Below are positions 60,754 to 64,000 of a stretch of 64,000 bases of DNA, piece after piece (the first letter of the stretch is position 1; every line of letters starts with the position of its first letter). This DNA comes from Roseomonas sp. OT10. Lineage in GTDB: Bacteria; Pseudomonadota; Alphaproteobacteria; Acetobacterales; Acetobacteraceae. The stretch covers positions 2,562,001 through 2,626,000 of the forward strand of contig NZ_CP087719.1 of NCBI RefSeq assembly GCF_020991085.1, read 5' to 3'. The position numbers were made by a program, and so were the translations under genes. Below the pieces are notes generated by a model that was not told where the DNA came from, ran no database searches, and was given only the letters and a program-made list of their open reading frames with translations.

Positions 60754-62664
60754 GTGCAGTTCTACCTTGATGGCTACCGGCCGGGCGATCCCGACCTGCA
60801 TCCGGCCGCCCCCGGCGCCGAGGCCCGCCCGGCCGCGCTGCCGGAGACCACGGATGTCCTGATCGTCGGCACCGGCCCGGCGGGAATGTTGCTGGCCGCG
60901 CAGCTCTCGGCCTTCCCCGGCATCGCCACGCGGATCGTCGAACGGCGCGAGGGTCCGTTGCAGGTGGGCCAGGCGGACGGCGTCGCCTGCCGCACCGTCG
61001 AGACCTTCGACACCTTCGGGCTGAGCGGGAAGCTCATCCGCGAAGCCTACTGGGTGAACGAGACGGTCTTCTGGCGCCCTTCCCCCGGTGACCGCTCGCG
61101 GATCGTCCGCACCGGCCGCGTGCAGGACACGGCCGACGGCCTGTCCGAATTTCCCCATGTCATCGTCAACCAGGCGCGGCTGCTGGGACACCTGGAAGAG
61201 TACATGGGCAAGTCGCCGACGCGGCTGGTCCCCGACTACGGCTGGGAGTTCGTCACCCTGGCGGTGGAGGCCACGGCCGAGCACCCGGTGACCGTCACGT
61301 TGCGGAACACGCGCACGGAGGAGGTCAAGCAGGTCCGCGCGCGCTACGTCGTGGGCTGCGACGGCGCGCGCAGCCGCGTGCGGGACGCCATCGGCGCCGA
61401 GCTGCGGGGCGACTTCGCCAACCATGCCTGGGGCGTCGTGGACATGCTCGCCGTCACCGACTTCCCCGACATCCGCCTGAAGGCGGCGATCCAGTCGGCG
61501 GAGGAGGGCAACATCCTGCTCATCCCGCGCGAGGGCGGCTACCTCGTGCGGCTCTACGTCGATCTCGGCGAGGTGGACCCCGCGCATCGCGACGCCGTCC
61601 GCCGGATCACCCAGGAGCAGGTCATCGAGACCGCCCGGCGTGTCCTCCGCCCCTATACGCTCGACGTGAAGAGCGTGGCGTGGTTCGCCGTCTACCAGGT
61701 CGGCCAGCGCGTCGCCGACCGCTTCGACGACGTGCCGGCGGAGGAAGCGGGGTCGCGCCTGCCGCGCGTGTTCATCGCGGGCGATGCGTGCCACACGCAC
61801 AGCGCCAAGGCCGGCCAGGGCATGAACGTCTCCCTGCAGGACACCTTCAACCTCGGCTGGAAGCTGGCCTCCGTTCTCCTCGGACGCGCCAGGCCCGAGC
61901 TGCTGCGCACCTACACGATCGAGCGGCACGCGGTGGCGCAGCGCCTCATCGACTTCGACCGGGAATGGTCCAGGATCATGGCATCGCCGCCGGTCGATCC
62001 GGAGCACCCCGAACTGGGCGGCGTCGATCCCGCCGAGCTGCAGGCCTATTTCGTGATGTCGGGCCGCTACACAGCCGGGGTCGCGACCCATTACCCGCCG
62101 GCCACCGGCCTGACCGCCGAGGCGACGCACCAGGCCCTGGCCAGCGGCTTCACCATCGGCATGCGCTTCCACTCGGCGCCGGTCATCCGCCTGGCCGATG
62201 CCAAGCCGGTGCAGCTCGGCCACGTGGCGCGGGCGGATGCGGCATGGCGCCTCTACGCCTTCGCCGACGCGGACGGCGAGAGGCTGCGTGCGCTGATGGA
62301 TCGCCTCGCGCATTCGCCGCGATCGCCGGTGCTGCGCTTCACGCCGGAGGGCGCGGACATCGACAGCGTCATCGACGTCCGCGCCGTCGTCCAGCAGGGA
62401 CATCGCGACCTCCGCGTCGAGGAGCTTCCGCCGATGCTCCTGCCGCGCAAGGGCCCGTTCGGCCTGATCGACTACGAGAAGGCCTTCACCCCGGATCTGA
62501 AGGCGGGGCCGGACATCTTCGACCTGCGCGGCATCGACCGGGCAAGGGGCGCGCTGGTGGTCGTCCGTCCGGACCAGTACGTGGCGAACGTGCTGCCGCT
62601 GGAGGCGGATGACGAGCTCGCCGGGTTCCTCGGACGCTTTCTGATCGACCAGCGCCGGGGGTAG
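60754..62664 (+). CDS. mobA: FAD monooxygenase, 3-hydroxybenzoate 4-hydroxylase-like
   Basis: 636 residues from GTG 60754, chosen for the very strong GGGAGGGAGGGG just upstream and the family start MQFYLDGYRPGDPDLHPA. FAD fingerprint GTGPAG is at residues 39-44 in VLIVGTGPAGMLLAAQL. The substrate-side motif is GCDGARSRVRDAIGAEL and the second FAD motif is FIAGDACHTHSAKAGQGMN. A thioredoxin-like C-terminal domain (VVVRPDQYVANVLPL) matches the phenol 2-monooxygenase/MobA group. These enzymes hydroxylate phenols with NADPH and oxygen; 3-hydroxybenzoate to protocatechuate is the best guess. No ring-cleavage genes are beside it. Confidence 0.85.
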   Translation: MQFYLDGYRPGDPDLHPAAPGAEARPAALPETTDVLIVGTGPAGMLLAAQLSAFPGIATRIVERREGPLQVGQADGVACRTVETFDTFGLSGKLIREAYWVNETVFWRPSPGDRSRIVRTGRVQDTADGLSEFPHVIVNQARLLGHLEEYMGKSPTRLVPDYGWEFVTLAVEATAEHPVTVTLRNTRTEEVKQVRARYVVGCDGARSRVRDAIGAELRGDFANHAWGVVDMLAVTDFPDIRLKAAIQSAEEGNILLIPREGGYLVRLYVDLGEVDPAHRDAVRRITQEQVIETARRVLRPYTLDVKSVAWFAVYQVGQRVADRFDDVPAEEAGSRLPRVFIAGDACHTHSAKAGQGMNVSLQDTFNLGWKLASVLLGRARPELLRTYTIERHAVAQRLIDFDREWSRIMASPPVDPEHPELGGVDPAELQAYFVMSGRYTAGVATHYPPATGLTAEATHQALASGFTIGMRFHSAPVIRLADAKPVQLGHVARADAAWRLYAFADADGERLRALMDRLAHSPRSPVLRFTPEGADIDSVIDVRAVVQQGHRDLRVEELPPMLLPRKGPFGLIDYEKAFTPDLKAGPDIFDLRGIDRARGALVVVRPDQYVANVLPLEADDELAGFLGRFLIDQRRG

Positions 62665-62809
62665 TGCCGGCGCCCGGCGGCGTCATGGCCCGGCAGCGCC
62701 GTCGCGCGGCAGCGTCATCGCGCCGGGGCGGCACCGCCGGGCGCCCGAGCCCTCGCTCCGGTCCGAGGGCCGGCGCATGTCCGGTGCCGGCGCACCGGCC
62801 GGAACGCCC

Positions 62810-63859
<1,050 letters not shown>

Positions 63860-64000
63860 CTGGCTTCGTGGCGCCGGGGCTCCAGCACCATCCGCTCCCG
63901 ACCCGCCGGCGATGTGGCCCCCGGCGGTCAGGTCGCGGTGATGCCGGCGTCTCGCATCCCTCGCCGCCGCGCCCGGCCTAGGTGGCGCCACGCTGTGCGG

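Overview
The window looks like chromosomal DNA of a very high-GC alphaproteobacterium, most likely Rhodospirillales and plausibly an Acetobacteraceae/Roseomonas-type organism. This is inferred from gene order and protein character, not from a search. The clues are: an F0 ATP synthase operon with separate b and b' subunits (atpI-B-E-b'-b), a CcrM-type methylase with a RAMA domain, a dciA-dsbA-smc group beside mutY, and the order aroA-cmk-rpsA-sppA-ihfB-lapA-pyrF-trpF-trpB-trpA-accD-folC-trxA.

Layout. 1-1.1 kb: cytochrome c oxidase ctaD (cut by the window edge) and ctaC. 1.4-3.4 kb: an ArsR/SmtB metal sensor, thioredoxin and a PQQ-type sugar dehydrogenase lipoprotein. 3.4-19.7 kb: the old aro/trp/acc block, mostly on the minus strand, interrupted by ktrAB (K+ uptake) and by a cbpA-cbpM/panC insert. 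Its aroA is reduced to a degenerate first half. 19.7-24.8 kb: accessory genes, namely a DUF5872-DUF3140 pair, a 50-residue membrane protein, an FAD-linked oxidase, a ferric-siderophore reductase and an iron-type binding protein broken by an amber codon. 24.85-27.7 kb: tRNA-Gln, whose 5' end overlaps the ispE stop codon, then ispE and a TPR lipoprotein. 27.8-31.4 kb: a secreted protein with a duplicated domain, a radical SAM enzyme and a peptide-type ABC binding protein.

31.5-34.3 kb: F0 ATP synthase. 34.4-38.5 kb: an ABC exporter, an MFS carrier and an exported PRC-barrel protein. 38.5-45.6 kb: smc, dsbA, dciA, mutY and bioY. 45.5-50.5 kb: ccrM, rnhB, a hydrolase, a GNAT enzyme, a Nudix enzyme and a nuclease-like protein. 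50.6-52.05 kb: citrate synthase with a clear terminator. 52.05-53.1 kb: an AT-rich island leading into an unrecognised gene. 53.2-56.0 kb: an Fe3+-type ABC binding protein and fused permease with no ATPase. 56.0-56.5 kb: non-coding DNA full of perfect palindromes. 56.5-60.4 kb: htpX, lemA and a frameshifted DUF4139 gene. 60.6-64 kb: a 3-hydroxybenzoate 4-hydroxylase-like flavoprotein and a serine hydrolase.

Most of the window is housekeeping: respiration, tryptophan and pyrimidine synthesis, lipid and isoprenoid precursors, chromosome structure and methylation. I see no phage, integrase, insertion sequence, CRISPR array or recognised defence island. The unusual signals are small-scale: overlapping RNA and coding features, a relic aroA, broken genes, in-frame tandem repeats, abutting start codons, stem-loops laid over stop codons at convergent junctions, and one AT-rich island in front of an orphan gene.
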